64,000 nucleotides of DNA from Chloroflexota bacterium (lineage in GTDB: Bacteria; Chloroflexota; Chloroflexia; Chloroheliales; Chloroheliaceae). The stretch lies in NCBI GenBank assembly GCA_902812345.1, contig CADDZM010000001.1:1-64000 (forward strand), written 5' to 3'. The translations under genes and the position numbers were made by a program. The notes under the pieces are model-generated. The model did not search any database, was not told where the DNA came from, and worked only from the letters and a program-made list of their open reading frames with translations. Below are positions 1-8,794 of this stretch, piece by piece. Each line of letters opens with the position of its first letter. Within the stretch, counting starts at the first letter, position 1.

Positions 1-180
1 GGTTGGGCGGTTGCGAAACCAGCCATGTCCGAGCTTAAAACCAGACTGAAGATTAGTAAAAATGCAAAGGAAACCCTGATAATATCAAAAGAAGAAATTC
101 CCCTGGAAGTTGGCTTAAAGGTTGCGTATGACAGTGCCATTACTGAGTTCTCCTGTTTGGTTTTAGGTCCGGTAGTGTAG
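1..180 (+). CDS. C-terminal end of an unidentified protein (5' truncated by the window)
   Basis: Frame 1 is open from the first base to a TAG at 178-180 and gives 59 residues ending in SCLVLGPVV. It is lysine-rich in the middle (KTRLKISKNAKETLIISKEE). I recognise no family. It may be the tail of a real gene that begins to the left, because the frame is uninterrupted and no alternative gene covers this stretch, but 60 open codons can occur by chance. The 135 bases that follow, up to the next gene, hold a T-run and nothing else I can name. Confidence 0.45.
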   Translation, partial: GWAVAKPAMSELKTRLKISKNAKETLIISKEEIPLEVGLKVAYDSAITEFSCLVLGPVV

Positions 181-315
181 AGGGGATATAAATTTAAATA
201 AGCATCGTCTTAACATAACGCGCCATTCTAATTTACAACCTTTTTTTCTATAACGCAATAGAATTTTATGGTAAGTAAGGGCTATTTTTTTGGCCGGGAC
301 AGGGGATTTGGGCGG

Positions 316-2826
316 TTAAGGGGCGGTTATAAGCCCCTGTTTGATGGCGCTTTCGCGGCCAAGCAGGCCAAGCTGGATAATGTAGGCCGGGTCTTTTTGT
401 TGAGGGAAGTAATCCATACGGCAACGCTCGAAATACTGGGTCATGGTTTTGTTACCAGTGGCGTCGTTTACTTCAAAAGGTTCGCTGATAGGGTAGCCGA
501 GCAAAGCCAGCCCGCCGTTAGCGTCCCAGAAGGTTTTGAAGGGACCGCTCAGCGAATGACCCGTAGTGTCGAAATATTCGGCATTGGCTGGGACCGAAAC
601 GGTTTTACCGGCGCCGGCCAGCCGTTTGAAAGCCGGTTGGTCCGCTAAATCTTTAGCGGCGGCAGCGCCAATCAGGCGCGGTTGGACTTCCAGGCGGGTG
701 CTGGCATACTCGGTATGGTATTCCAGGACTGCACGCTCGAAATACTGGACGGTCTGGCCGTTCTCCTGGAATTCCTCGCTTATCGGCATCCCGAAGATAG
801 GCAAGCCGCCGTTGGCTTCCCAGTAATCTTTGAAAGCCCCGGCCAGGGTATGCCGGGCATCCTGGAAGTAGCGGATATTGGTATCGGTTGGTTTGGCGAC
901 CGGCTGGAAAGCGCCGACAGCCTTTGTTTTACCGGTGAGGCTGTTCGCCAGTTGCTGCGTGAAATCGAAATTCTGGACCACTATACCGGCGTCGCTATTC
1001 AGGATTTGCAAATCGTCGGTAGTCTTGAGGTTATATTTCCTGGATTCGACGACCAGCCGGTATGCGCCGGGCGGAAGGTTGGCGAACTGGTAGCGCCCGG
1101 TCTTGTCGGGGAAGCGCACGTCGCCCGGTTCGAGCGATACGGTCACATCAAGGGCGTCCGGCAGGCCACTGATTATACCGGTGAGGGTGGTATGGTGGCC
1201 GGGATAAAAACTGCCGTCGCGGGTCGCCAGGACGGCCCCAAAGACATCAACCTTGCCCCAGCCCATTTTGAAATTGTAAATGGAAGAGTCGGTCACTCCG
1301 CTTCCAGCCTGGCCGGCGCTGTCGGCCTGAAGCCCGGCTACCGGCGTTAAGGGGGTAGGCTTGACCAGGGGTCCGGCGGTCAGGGTTGGCGCGGCGGTAG
1401 GATTTATTTCCGGCACGGGCGTACTGGCCGGAACTGAGATGCCGGGTACGGCTATGGCGGTTCCTTCCAGGATATTGCGGACCTCACGGTTGGAAAGGTT
1501 CGGGTTAATCGAAAGCATCAGGGCAACGGCCCCACTTACAAAAGGGCAGGCCGAACTGGTCCCCGAACCGAGGGCATAATCCCGGTCGCTGGCCCAGTTC
1601 AGGCTTAAAATATTCTCGCCCGGCGCTACGACTGAAAGATACTGGCCGTAGGTCGAGAAAGAGGCTGGTTTGTCCTGGCTGTCCAAAGCCCCCACGGCAA
1701 TGACGTTATCGAACGCGGCGGGGTAGGTAAATTCTTGCTTGCCTTTGTTGCCCGAAGCCGCCACCAGCACCAGCCCTAGGTTAAAGGCTTTCTCTATTTC
1801 GTCTTCCATTATCCGCGACCGGACCGGGCCGCCGGTACTCATATTGACAACCTGGACAGGCTGGGTGGTGGTGTAGGCCAGGCCCATTGAAAGAGTCGCG
1901 ATACTGCCCCAGCTATCGTAATCAAGGACTTTGACCGAAAGCAGCCGCGAACCCCAGCTAACCCCGGCGATACCCAGGCCATTATTGGTCTGGGCGGCAG
2001 CTATCCCCGCGACATAAGTGCCGTGACCGTTATCGTCCCAGGCGAAGTCGTTGGCCGGTTCCGCGACAAAGTTGCGGCCCCGGTCGGTCATAATCTTGTC
2101 TTTTAAGTCGCTGTGCCCGTAGGCCAGGCCGGTATCGAGAAAAGCGATGGCGATATTACTGGTGCCGGTAGAAATATCCCAGGCTTCAGGCGCGTGGATG
2201 GTTCGCAGGGCCGGTTGTTGGTTCTGGGCGAAATAAGGGTCGTTGGGTTCGAGTGAGAGGCCGAAAATCGGGTAATCCGGCTCGACATAGCGGACAAGGT
2301 CTAACTCCTGGAAAGCAGCAACAGCCTCGTTGAGATTACTTTGGGGGTTAAGTTTCAGCCGCCAGGTGCCGAGTTCGGGGTCAATCGCGTCGGCAGCCCA
2401 CACGCCGAACTTCTGGACGAGCGGTTGGGCGGCAGGCCAGGCTTTTTCGAACTGTTCTGCCGAAAGCCGCTGCCCGATAAGAGCGGACAAAGGTACCTCG
2501 TCCTGGCCGAAAGCGACCGGCTGGAGTGATTTTGCCAGTTCATTTTGAAAAATCTCGCCAAACGGTTCCTCGATACGGATTAAGAGTTCGCCGGGGATTG
2601 GGGCCGGGTTGGAGTTGTAGTCGGTCTGGGGAAGATGATAAACTTTGCCCTGCTGATTCGCAGAAGTAAATAAACCGTTCCCACCGGAGCTAAAAAAATT
2701 CCAGCACAGGGGAGCGATAAGCAAAAGCGATAGAGAGATTGAAAGGGTTAAGGCGCTGGGCCTGCGCGTACGGAGAGCCGGTTTTTGGCTCGCCTTTGAC
2801 GCCTGGGTGGCTCGGCCTTTCGCCAT
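316..2826 (-). CDS. Exported subtilisin-like (S8) serine protease with C-terminal tandem repeat module
   Basis: An 836-residue secreted or membrane-tethered protease. A basic N-terminus and hydrophobic segment (about 24-42) are followed by a prodomain-like region. The S8 catalytic domain shows Asp231 in AFLDTGLA, His268 in DDNGHGTYVAG, the oxyanion Asn360 in AASGN and Ser424 in SGTSSACPFVSG, so it should be active. A Pro/Thr-rich linker (about 465-495) leads to a carboxypeptidase-regulatory-like beta domain (GRYQFANLPPGAYRLVVE). Two copies of a roughly 65-residue module follow, with the signature GGL..FG.PISE.F and QYFER. The same module occurs in the M23 protein at 17.7 kb, which points to a shared cell-surface function. 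The start ATG lies directly upstream of the basic/hydrophobic leader. Identity as an S8 protease is secure; substrate unknown. Confidence 0.93.
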   Translation of the reverse strand: MAKGRATQASKASQKPALRTRRPSALTLSISLSLLLIAPLCWNFFSSGGNGLFTSANQQGKVYHLPQTDYNSNPAPIPGELLIRIEEPFGEIFQNELAKSLQPVAFGQDEVPLSALIGQRLSAEQFEKAWPAAQPLVQKFGVWAADAIDPELGTWRLKLNPQSNLNEAVAAFQELDLVRYVEPDYPIFGLSLEPNDPYFAQNQQPALRTIHAPEAWDISTGTSNIAIAFLDTGLAYGHSDLKDKIMTDRGRNFVAEPANDFAWDDNGHGTYVAGIAAAQTNNGLGIAGVSWGSRLLSVKVLDYDSWGSIATLSMGLAYTTTQPVQVVNMSTGGPVRSRIMEDEIEKAFNLGLVLVAASGNKGKQEFTYPAAFDNVIAVGALDSQDKPASFSTYGQYLSVVAPGENILSLNWASDRDYALGSGTSSACPFVSGAVALMLSINPNLSNREVRNILEGTAIAVPGISVPASTPVPEINPTAAPTLTAGPLVKPTPLTPVAGLQADSAGQAGSGVTDSSIYNFKMGWGKVDVFGAVLATRDGSFYPGHHTTLTGIISGLPDALDVTVSLEPGDVRFPDKTGRYQFANLPPGAYRLVVESRKYNLKTTDDLQILNSDAGIVVQNFDFTQQLANSLTGKTKAVGAFQPVAKPTDTNIRYFQDARHTLAGAFKDYWEANGGLPIFGMPISEEFQENGQTVQYFERAVLEYHTEYASTRLEVQPRLIGAAAAKDLADQPAFKRLAGAGKTVSVPANAEYFDTTGHSLSGPFKTFWDANGGLALLGYPISEPFEVNDATGNKTMTQYFERCRMDYFPQQKDPAYIIQLGLLGRESAIKQGLITAP

Positions 2827-2955
2827 GGGCTTGCCCCCTAACTTACAGCCTTAATGAAAATACTACTCATTAATGCAAATATACAATCTTTAAGTTGCCC
2901 TTGCAAGCTTTTATGGCCCTGGGCCAAAAGTTTAAGCAACTCCTAATCAGAGGTA

Positions 2956-3723
2956 TTAATCCTGGACTTCGGGTTTGGGCTGAGTTATAGTTATGTCAAC
3001 CCAGGAGAGAAAGGTTGCCAGGAACTCGCGCTGGTTATAGTAGGTCTGGTTGGGGTAATTGTCCTGCCCGGCTTTGAGGCCGACCGCGTCAATCCCCAGT
3101 CCGTTACAAAGAAAGAGGGCGCGAGGCAGGTGATAACCCTGGGTTACAAGAATAGCGCTATTGATAGCGAAGTTATGGCTGGCACGGTAGCAACTATCGT
3201 AGGTACGCAACCCGGCGCTGTCGGTGAGGATTTTTGTTTCAGGTACGCCGTTATTAATGGCGTAAGTACGCATCGCGCTGATTTCCAGGCTGGTTACTTC
3301 ATCACCTGTCAGGAGGAGCCTTTCAACTTTCCTGGCCTTATAGAGGGCTATCGCGCCGTCCAACCGGTCCGATAGCATCCAACTCGGCGAGCCGTCGCGG
3401 TTAAGACCGGCCCCGAAGACAATCGCTACCGGGCGGGCCGGGATAGCCGGGACATCAGAATAAATTTTAGATTTGTTGGTAAATTTTATCAGCTCGACAA
3501 TAACGAACGGGCTCAGGACCACGATCAGAACTAAAAGTAAGACCCCTAACAACCGTCTTATAAGGCGGGGGTTTCCGCGGCCAGGGCTAAAGGTAACCCG
3601 GCTGGGGACAGGTTTAACCCGGGAGAGCGTTTCGCGGCGATTAGCAACAGAGTGGTTGTATTCGTTAGATTTTACCGGGATAGTCCCGTTGTGACGATAA
3701 CTTGAAGTTTGCCTTGATTGCAT
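2956..3723 (-). CDS. Membrane protein of the ElyC/SanA/YdcF (DUF218) family
   Basis: A protein of about 255 residues: basic N-terminal stretch, one transmembrane helix (LLGVLLLVLIVVLSPFVIVEL), then a DUF218 domain with the family landmarks VFGAGLNRDGSPS, LLLTGD, DSAGLRTYDSCYRA and LVTQGYHLPRALFLC. E. coli relatives (SanA, ElyC) affect envelope barrier or cell-wall intermediates; the precise reaction is unsettled. I chose the ATG at 3723 because AAGGAG lies just before it. An ATG 30 bases further upstream is also open but has no such site. Likely transcribed alone from the -10 at 3790-3795. Confidence 0.82.
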   Translation of the reverse strand: MQSRQTSSYRHNGTIPVKSNEYNHSVANRRETLSRVKPVPSRVTFSPGRGNPRLIRRLLGVLLLVLIVVLSPFVIVELIKFTNKSKIYSDVPAIPARPVAIVFGAGLNRDGSPSWMLSDRLDGAIALYKARKVERLLLTGDEVTSLEISAMRTYAINNGVPETKILTDSAGLRTYDSCYRASHNFAINSAILVTQGYHLPRALFLCNGLGIDAVGLKAGQDNYPNQTYYNQREFLATFLSWVDITITQPKPEVQD

Positions 3724-3789
3724 TCCTCTCCTTATAGTAGTATCTCCTGTCATCCGTGATTGGCGGGGTGGCTGGCGGTACAGGTTTGT

Positions 3790-3795
3790 ATTATA
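3790..3795 (-). promoter_or_regulatory. Extended -10 promoter element for the DUF218 gene
   Basis: On the minus strand the sequence reads TGTTATAAT, a consensus -10 with an upstream TG. No good -35 is visible. It lies about 70 bases before the chosen start. Confidence 0.45.
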
Positions 3796-3849
3796 ACATG
3801 GGCGTGCTCAGCTTTAAAATCGCTTGTTAAAGTCAGGGCTTATTTATGG

Positions 3850-3855
3850 TATAAT
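3850..3855 (+). promoter_or_regulatory. Extended -10 promoter for efp-accB
   Basis: TGGTATAAT: consensus TATAAT with the extended TG, about 50 bases before efp. The -35 region is poor, as usual for extended -10 promoters. The same TGGTATAAT string precedes ispH, radA and the glycoside hydrolase in this window. Confidence 0.6.
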
Positions 3856-3906
3856 CTGTGACTTGTAAGGATTTTTTATAGAATACTCAGGAGGGAAAAG
3901 TTTTTT

Positions 3907-4464
3907 ATGGTTTCGACCAGCGAAATTCGGCGCGGAATGACTATTGACCTGGATGGTCAATTGCTTAAAATTTTGGAATTTGATCACCAGAAGATTGGTC
4001 GGGGCAGCGCTCAGGTTAAAATTTCTTTCAAAAATTTGCGGACCGGCGCGAACACGGTCAATACCTTCCAGGCTGGCGCTAAATTCAATGACGTCCGTTT
4101 GGAGCGGGAAATAGACCAGTTCCAGTACCAGGATGGCGAAGAATTTCATTTCATGAATACTGAAACCTTCGACCAGGTTGTGCTGCGAGACGACCAGATC
4201 GGTGACGTTAAATATTACATCCGTGAAGGCGATACGGTTGATATTCTAACCTACAACGGCGAGCCTATTGACCTTGAAATCCCGCCTTCCGTGGTTCTCG
4301 AAGTGACCAATACCGAGCCGGGCATCAAGGGTGACACCGCCACCGGCGCTACCAAACACGCCATGACCGAAACCGGTCTGCGGGTGTCGGTTCCGCTATT
4401 TGTTAATACCGGCGACAAAGTGAAAGTTGATACCCGCACGGGTAAATACGTGGAGCGTGCCTAA
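3907..4464 (+). CDS. efp: Translation elongation factor P
   Basis: 185 residues, the normal EF-P length. EF-P binds ribosomes stalled at proline stretches and inserts its domain-I loop next to the P-site tRNA. The KOW-like N-terminal domain, middle OB domain and C-terminal signature (TKHAMTETGLRVSVPLFVNTGD) are all present. The loop tip reads IGRGSA, putting arginine at position 32 where E. coli and Bacillus EF-P carry a modified lysine. An AGGAGG 12 bases upstream supports the start. The gene lies immediately before accB and probably shares its transcript. No EarP, EpmA or YmfI-type modifying enzyme is visible nearby. Confidence 0.97.
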   Translation: MVSTSEIRRGMTIDLDGQLLKILEFDHQKIGRGSAQVKISFKNLRTGANTVNTFQAGAKFNDVRLEREIDQFQYQDGEEFHFMNTETFDQVVLRDDQIGDVKYYIREGDTVDILTYNGEPIDLEIPPSVVLEVTNTEPGIKGDTATGATKHAMTETGLRVSVPLFVNTGDKVKVDTRTGKYVERA

Positions 4465-4465
4465 G

Positions 4466-5164
4466 ATGCCAATACCAGGTTCGCGATCTAACCGCCCTGG
4501 TGGTGGCGGCAGCCAGGAAAACCGTGGTTATCCCCGCCCGAAAGATGAGGGGTTCCAGACCGATAAACGCGCCTACTCGCAAGACCGGCGGCCCACTACT
4601 CCCGGCCCTGCCGAAGAGGGACCGGTTCCCCCCAAACCGGCTGCTGGCAGTTCCGGCGCTTTCACTACCCAGGAAGTACGCGACCTGGTGCAATTGGTTC
4701 TTGAGAACGATATTACCGAGCTGACGCTTGAGCGCGATAACGGGTCACAACGGCTGGTTATCAAGCGCGAACGGCCTGCCCCGGCCCCGGTGATGCTGCC
4801 CGGTCTACCGGCCCAGGCGGCGGGGTTGGCCCCGGCCCAGCTTCCCGAAGTGCCTGTCTCAATGTCGAATAACCCGGCCCCGGCGGCGGCTATCCCCGAC
4901 CCCGGCGCGCCGCCCCAGGACTCCTTCCACAAAGTCGTCGCCCCGATGGTCGGCACCTTTTACCGCTCTCCCGACCCCAAGGAAGCGCCCTTTGTCCAGG
5001 AAGGCGATATGGTCGAGCGGGACCAGGTTATCGGCATCATCGAAGCGATGAAAATCATGAACGAAATCAAGAGCGATCACGGCGGGCGTTGCATGCGCGT
5101 TTCAGTTGAAAACGGCCAGCCGGTCGAGTACGGGCAGACCTTAATGCTGCTAGAACCGGCCTAA
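4466..5164 (+). CDS. accB: Biotin carboxyl carrier protein of acetyl-CoA carboxylase
   Basis: Carries biotin for acetyl-CoA carboxylase, the first step of fatty-acid synthesis. The C-terminal biotinyl domain has the EAMKIMNEI motif; the biotinylated lysine is residue 196 of 232. A family-typical N-terminal segment (TTQEVRDLVQLVLENDITE) precedes a Pro/Ala-rich linker. The first 60 or so residues form an unusually long, Pro/Gly-rich, probably disordered extension. I place the start at the ATG one base after the efp stop (GGAG nine bases upstream); a GTG inside efp at 4427 is open but would overlap efp. accC is not adjacent, so the biotin carboxylase must be elsewhere. Confidence 0.93.
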   Translation: MPIPGSRSNRPGGGGSQENRGYPRPKDEGFQTDKRAYSQDRRPTTPGPAEEGPVPPKPAAGSSGAFTTQEVRDLVQLVLENDITELTLERDNGSQRLVIKRERPAPAPVMLPGLPAQAAGLAPAQLPEVPVSMSNNPAPAAAIPDPGAPPQDSFHKVVAPMVGTFYRSPDPKEAPFVQEGDMVERDQVIGIIEAMKIMNEIKSDHGGRCMRVSVENGQPVEYGQTLMLLEPA

Positions 5165-5267
5165 AAGAGCCTGGCTGCCGCAAAGGTTTGCTTCTAACGG
5201 CTGTCCTTGCTTAAAATAAAGGAGTGAAGTCGCTCTTTTAATCCGACATTCAACCGGAAGGTGACAG

Positions 5268-6056
5268 ATGCCTTACGCAAAGGTAAATGACCTGGAAATT
5301 TATTACGAGCTGCACGGGCCGGAAGGCGCGGAGCTGCTCGTTTTATTTAACGGCGCTTTTGGAGTCGTGGGGAAAGATAGTGATTGGAGCAGCCAGCTAG
5401 AACGTTTAGCCCAGGAATACCGGGTGCTGGCGTTTGAACACCGGGGCCACGGTCGCACCCATAATCCGGTCGGGAAGTTTACGGACTACGCCGAACTGGC
5501 CGAGGACGCGGTTGGTCTGCTGCGCTCTTTGAATATCTCAAAAGCCATCCTCGCCGGGTTTAGCGACGGCGGAATAACCCTGCTCGAACTGGCCCGGCGG
5601 CACCCTGAGATGATCGTGAACATGGTCGTTGTTGGCACTAATTATTACAACGACGCGGACTGCCTGAAAGCTGTGGAAACGCTTACGCCGGAGAATATCG
5701 AGCAGAGTTACCCGGATTGGGCCTCCACCCTGCAAGAACAACACGGCAGCCAGGGGCCAGGTTACTGGAAAGAGTTAGCCCGCCAACTGCGGGAGATGTG
5801 GCTGAAATATCCCAACATTTCCCGGGAAGATTTGAGCCGGATAACAGTACCGGCCCTGGTAATGAGCGGGCAGTTTGACCATTTTGGCAGTATCCAGCAG
5901 ACACTCGACATTCACCGTTCCATCAAAGGCAGTGAGGTTTGTATCGTGCCGGGCGCGTCGCACCCGGTGTTAAGCCAGCGTCCTGAAATTACAAGCCTGC
6001 TTATCCTGGATTACCTGGCCCGCCAGCGCAAGCACCGTATGCGAGCGCCGAAATAA
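5268..6056 (+). CDS. Alpha/beta-hydrolase fold protein
   Basis: 262 residues with a complete alpha/beta-hydrolase triad: nucleophile Ser99 in GFSDGG, acid Asp204 in GQFDHF and His232 in GASHPV. EHRGHGRT is the usual HG-type motif after strand 4. No signal peptide, so cytoplasmic. GGAAGGTG precedes the ATG. The substrate cannot be told from sequence; the family includes esterases, haloperoxidase-like enzymes and C-C bond hydrolases. It is on the same strand as accB but 100 bases away, so co-transcription is uncertain. Confidence 0.85.
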   Translation: MPYAKVNDLEIYYELHGPEGAELLVLFNGAFGVVGKDSDWSSQLERLAQEYRVLAFEHRGHGRTHNPVGKFTDYAELAEDAVGLLRSLNISKAILAGFSDGGITLLELARRHPEMIVNMVVVGTNYYNDADCLKAVETLTPENIEQSYPDWASTLQEQHGSQGPGYWKELARQLREMWLKYPNISREDLSRITVPALVMSGQFDHFGSIQQTLDIHRSIKGSEVCIVPGASHPVLSQRPEITSLLILDYLARQRKHRMRAPK

Positions 6057-6095
6057 AACCGGGCAAACAGTTTCTTAGTTTAACTTTCCTGGAAT

Positions 6096-6230
6096 TTATC
6101 CCTCAAAACAAACAGTTATCCCAAACAATCGAAGTTTTAAACCGAAGTCCCAGGTATAATTTGGGAAAACCAGGGATAAATGGGGATAAATTGGGTAAAA
6201 AAGTGGAAAAGTAGGCATTAATGGGGATAA
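6096..6230. repeat. Cluster of five GGGATAA/TTATCCC motifs around the xseA promoter
   Basis: TTATCCC occurs at 6096 and 6116, and GGGATAA at 6173, 6183 and 6224. The copies flank a TATAAT at 6155-6160, inverted relative to each other on the two sides. The stretch is much more AT-rich than the genes around it. This is iterated enough to be a protein-binding region, but I recognise no known regulator. Confidence 0.5.
6155..6160 (+). promoter_or_regulatory. Probable -10 element for xseA
   Basis: TATAAT about 100 bases upstream of xseA, within the GGGATAA cluster. No clear -35. Confidence 0.4.
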
Positions 6231-6262
6231 CTCCAGCAAAAAATGGGGAAATTTTGGCTTAA

Positions 6263-7462
6263 ATGGAAATTTATTCGGTAACAGAAGCACTGTATTATTT
6301 AAAGATAAAGCTGGATTGCGACGAGCATCTCAGTGATTTGTGGATGCAGGGCGAGGTTTCGGGGTGCAGTCCCACCTCCGGCGGCCACTACTTTTTCACG
6401 CTTAAAGACGGCACCGGGCAGATGTCGTGTGTCCTGTTCAGGCAAACCGCCTTACGGCAGAGCCATCTGCCGCGCAACGGTACGAACTATATTATGCATG
6501 GCCGCATGGATGTTTACGAATCCAACGGTAAATTACAGTTCTACGTGGACCAGATCCAACCGGCCGGGGTTGGCCGCCTGCACCTGGAATTTGAGGCTCT
6601 CAAACGACGGTTGGAGGCGGAGGGTCTTTTCGCGCCCGAACGCAAACGCCCGCTCCCGGCCCGGCCAAAAACCATCGGGATTGTAACTTCGCCGACCGCC
6701 GCCGCTTTCCAGGATATTTTAAATGTGCTGGGAAGGCGTTTTCCTCTCGCTCACCTGATTTTATCGCCGACCCAGGTGCAGGGCGATACCGCACCGCCTC
6801 AAATCGTGCGAGCCCTCGCCGCGCTTAACGAGCTTGAAGAAGTGGAAGTGATTATCGTCGCCAGGGGTGGCGGTTCGCTCGAAGATTTGTGGGCTTTCAA
6901 CGACGAGCGGGTGGCGCGGGCCATTTTTGCCAGCCGTATCCCGGTCGTGACCGGCGTCGGCCACGAAATAGATTACACTATCGTGGATTATGTGTCGGAT
7001 TTACGCGCCCCTACGCCAAGCGCTGCCGCCGAACTGGTCGCGCCGCACCTGGACGAACTGCGTGACGAAGTCCGTAACCTGGCCGACCGGGTCTATATCG
7101 CGCTTCAGGCTAAAGTGGACGAGGACAAGAACGAGCTTGAAAGCGTCAACCGCCGGTTATTGTTGTCGTCCCCGGTGGCAAGGATTGCGGCCATTCGCCG
7201 CCGCCTCACCGAGGTAAAGGAACGCAACGCCATGCAACTCGGCCATTCACTTGAACTGTGCCAGGCCCGCGTGAGTGCCGTTTCAAGCCGGCTCAAAGTG
7301 CTAAATCCCAACCAGATTCTCGAACGCGGTTATGCTATCGTCAGCCGCGAAAAGGATGGGCAGGTCGTTACCGACGCCAGGCAGGTCCGGGCCGGCGAGG
7401 ACTTGCAGGTGCGGGTTAAGGGCGGCACTTTCGGGGTTAAGGCTGTAAAAGATGTCAATTAA
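6263..7462 (+). CDS. xseA: Exodeoxyribonuclease VII large subunit
   Basis: 399 residues, normal for XseA. The N-terminal OB-fold domain (about 1-100; YSVTEALYYLKIKL, GEVSG.....GHYFFTLKD) precedes the conserved catalytic core with PKTIGIVTSPTAAAFQDIL, VARGGGSLEDLWAFNDE and PVVTGVGHEIDYTIVDYVSD. A coiled-coil-like stretch and the C-terminal NPNQILERGYAIV motif follow. Exonuclease VII degrades single-stranded DNA in repair and needs several copies of the small subunit XseB. No xseB-like frame follows; the next element is a terminator. A weak GGGG upstream is the only ribosome-binding candidate. Confidence 0.95.
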   Translation: MEIYSVTEALYYLKIKLDCDEHLSDLWMQGEVSGCSPTSGGHYFFTLKDGTGQMSCVLFRQTALRQSHLPRNGTNYIMHGRMDVYESNGKLQFYVDQIQPAGVGRLHLEFEALKRRLEAEGLFAPERKRPLPARPKTIGIVTSPTAAAFQDILNVLGRRFPLAHLILSPTQVQGDTAPPQIVRALAALNELEEVEVIIVARGGGSLEDLWAFNDERVARAIFASRIPVVTGVGHEIDYTIVDYVSDLRAPTPSAAAELVAPHLDELRDEVRNLADRVYIALQAKVDEDKNELESVNRRLLLSSPVARIAAIRRRLTEVKERNAMQLGHSLELCQARVSAVSSRLKVLNPNQILERGYAIVSREKDGQVVTDARQVRAGEDLQVRVKGGTFGVKAVKDVN

Positions 7463-7554
7463 CGGAGAGTCTTCGCTAGTGCAAAAAACTTGATTGAGCT
7501 TTCTCGTGATTTTGGTAAGCCGCTAAATGAGTTTAAAGACTATACTGAAAGAAA

Positions 7555-7581
7555 AGGCCCGGTTTTAGCCGGGCTTTTAAA
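7555..7581. terminator. Bidirectional terminator between xseA and the histidine kinase
   Basis: AAAGGCCCGG and CCGGGCTTTT form a GC-rich stem around TTTTAG, with a T-run on both strands. It lies between two convergent genes and can serve both. Confidence 0.8.
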
Positions 7582-7600
7582 ATTGTTTGGGGGAAATCCT

Positions 7601-8794
7601 TTAAGCATCAGGGTCAACCGGCAGGATAATATTAAAGCGGAGGCCGCCGCCCGAAGGTAAGTCGGCCCAGATTTGGCCCCGGTGCGCTTCTACAATTTTC
7701 TGGGTGATATAAAGACCGAACCCCGAACCTTTAATACCGGCGGCCTGGGCCTTCGCGGTTCTGAACTGGCGCTGGAACAAATTCTTTAGGTCGGCTTCTT
7801 CAACACCCATGCCGTAGTCGCGGACCTGCAAGAAGACCATATCACCGGGCAGGCTGCTCAACTTTACTTCAACAATTTTTTTCGTGCCGGGTGAATATTT
7901 TACGGCGTTATCCAGCAGGTTACGCACGACCTGACCCAGCCTCGTTTCATCTCCCCGGATAGTTAGTTCCGCCGGGATTTCCGTCTTAAAAGTGGCGTCA
8001 GGGGCCGCCGCTTTTTGTTCCGCCACGGTTGTCGAAATAAGCCGGGCCAGGTCCACTTCGGAGGGTTCCAGTACAAAATTGCCTGATTCGATGCGGCCTA
8101 CATCGAGCAAAACATCCGTTAAATGACTGGCTTTGCGGACATCGTTCACCAGGTTATCCAGCATTGTTGCCAGTTCGGGGCTAACGTTTTCCCGTCTGGC
8201 GTGGCGGGTAGCCAGGTGCGCCCGGAGTTGAAGGGCCGTCAGAGGCTGGCGCAAATCGTGGGCGGCAATGGTTATGATGTCGTTAAGCGTGTTAATCTCG
8301 GCCTGTTTGGTGTGTCTTTCGGCCTCGGCTTCCATCTCATAGGCTACTAACTGTGAAAGCAAATTAAAAATCGTAACATTATTTTCGTTCAGGTTCGCGT
8401 CAAAAGGCACTACATCCAGGGCGCAAAGAACCCCAAAGTAGCGGCCATCCCGCAGCGTCAGAGGTACCGCGATATAATTTTCCACGTTATACATAGATAC
8501 AGCTATATGAGTGCCGAATAAAGGATGAAGCTTAGCCTGGTTAATCATTACCGGGGCTCTGGTAGTGCGAACCACGTTGCAAAAAGTGGTTTCCACTTCA
8601 AGCTGGTCGCCCGGTTTGAGGCCAAAGTTAGCTTCATCCAGCACCGCGCAGCAGGTCCAGGATTCTTCGGTTACGCGGGCTACCAGGGAAATCCGCAGTC
8701 CTGTGGTATAGGCTAACACTCGTAAAATATGTTGAATAGCCTCGGTATGGCTTAGAAAGGCGATATCATCGCTCATCAAATCAGTTTCAATCAT
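7601..8794 (-). CDS. GAF-domain sensor histidine kinase
   Basis: About 397 residues with no transmembrane segment, so a soluble sensor. A GAF domain fills roughly residues 15-155. The dimerisation domain has the H-box AAHDLRQPL with phospho-acceptor His179. The ATPase domain has the N box NLLDNAVKYSP, the G1 box RDYGMGV and the G2 box GSGFGLYI. All catalytic boxes look intact. The signal sensed is unknown, and no response regulator lies beside it (an orphan kinase here). I prefer the ATG at 8794, where GAF homology begins; the frame is open upstream to 8917, but those residues are Cys/Phe-rich and look like untranslated leader. The start is uncertain because its ribosome-binding site is weak. 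Confidence 0.88.
   Translation of the reverse strand: MIETDLMSDDIAFLSHTEAIQHILRVLAYTTGLRISLVARVTEESWTCCAVLDEANFGLKPGDQLEVETTFCNVVRTTRAPVMINQAKLHPLFGTHIAVSMYNVENYIAVPLTLRDGRYFGVLCALDVVPFDANLNENNVTIFNLLSQLVAYEMEAEAERHTKQAEINTLNDIITIAAHDLRQPLTALQLRAHLATRHARRENVSPELATMLDNLVNDVRKASHLTDVLLDVGRIESGNFVLEPSEVDLARLISTTVAEQKAAAPDATFKTEIPAELTIRGDETRLGQVVRNLLDNAVKYSPGTKKIVEVKLSSLPGDMVFLQVRDYGMGVEEADLKNLFQRQFRTAKAQAAGIKGSGFGLYITQKIVEAHRGQIWADLPSGGGLRFNIILPVDPDA

Noticed and set aside
4427-4465. Upstream start of accB inside efp
   Set aside because: The extra residues have no homology; the ATG at 4466 has a better-placed ribosome-binding site and avoids a 38-base overlap.
7463-7655. Possible short frame after xseA (reads AKNLIELSRDFGKPLNEF), considered as xseB
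   Set aside because: It has no XseB signature, runs through the terminator hairpin and into the histidine kinase gene, and has no good start.
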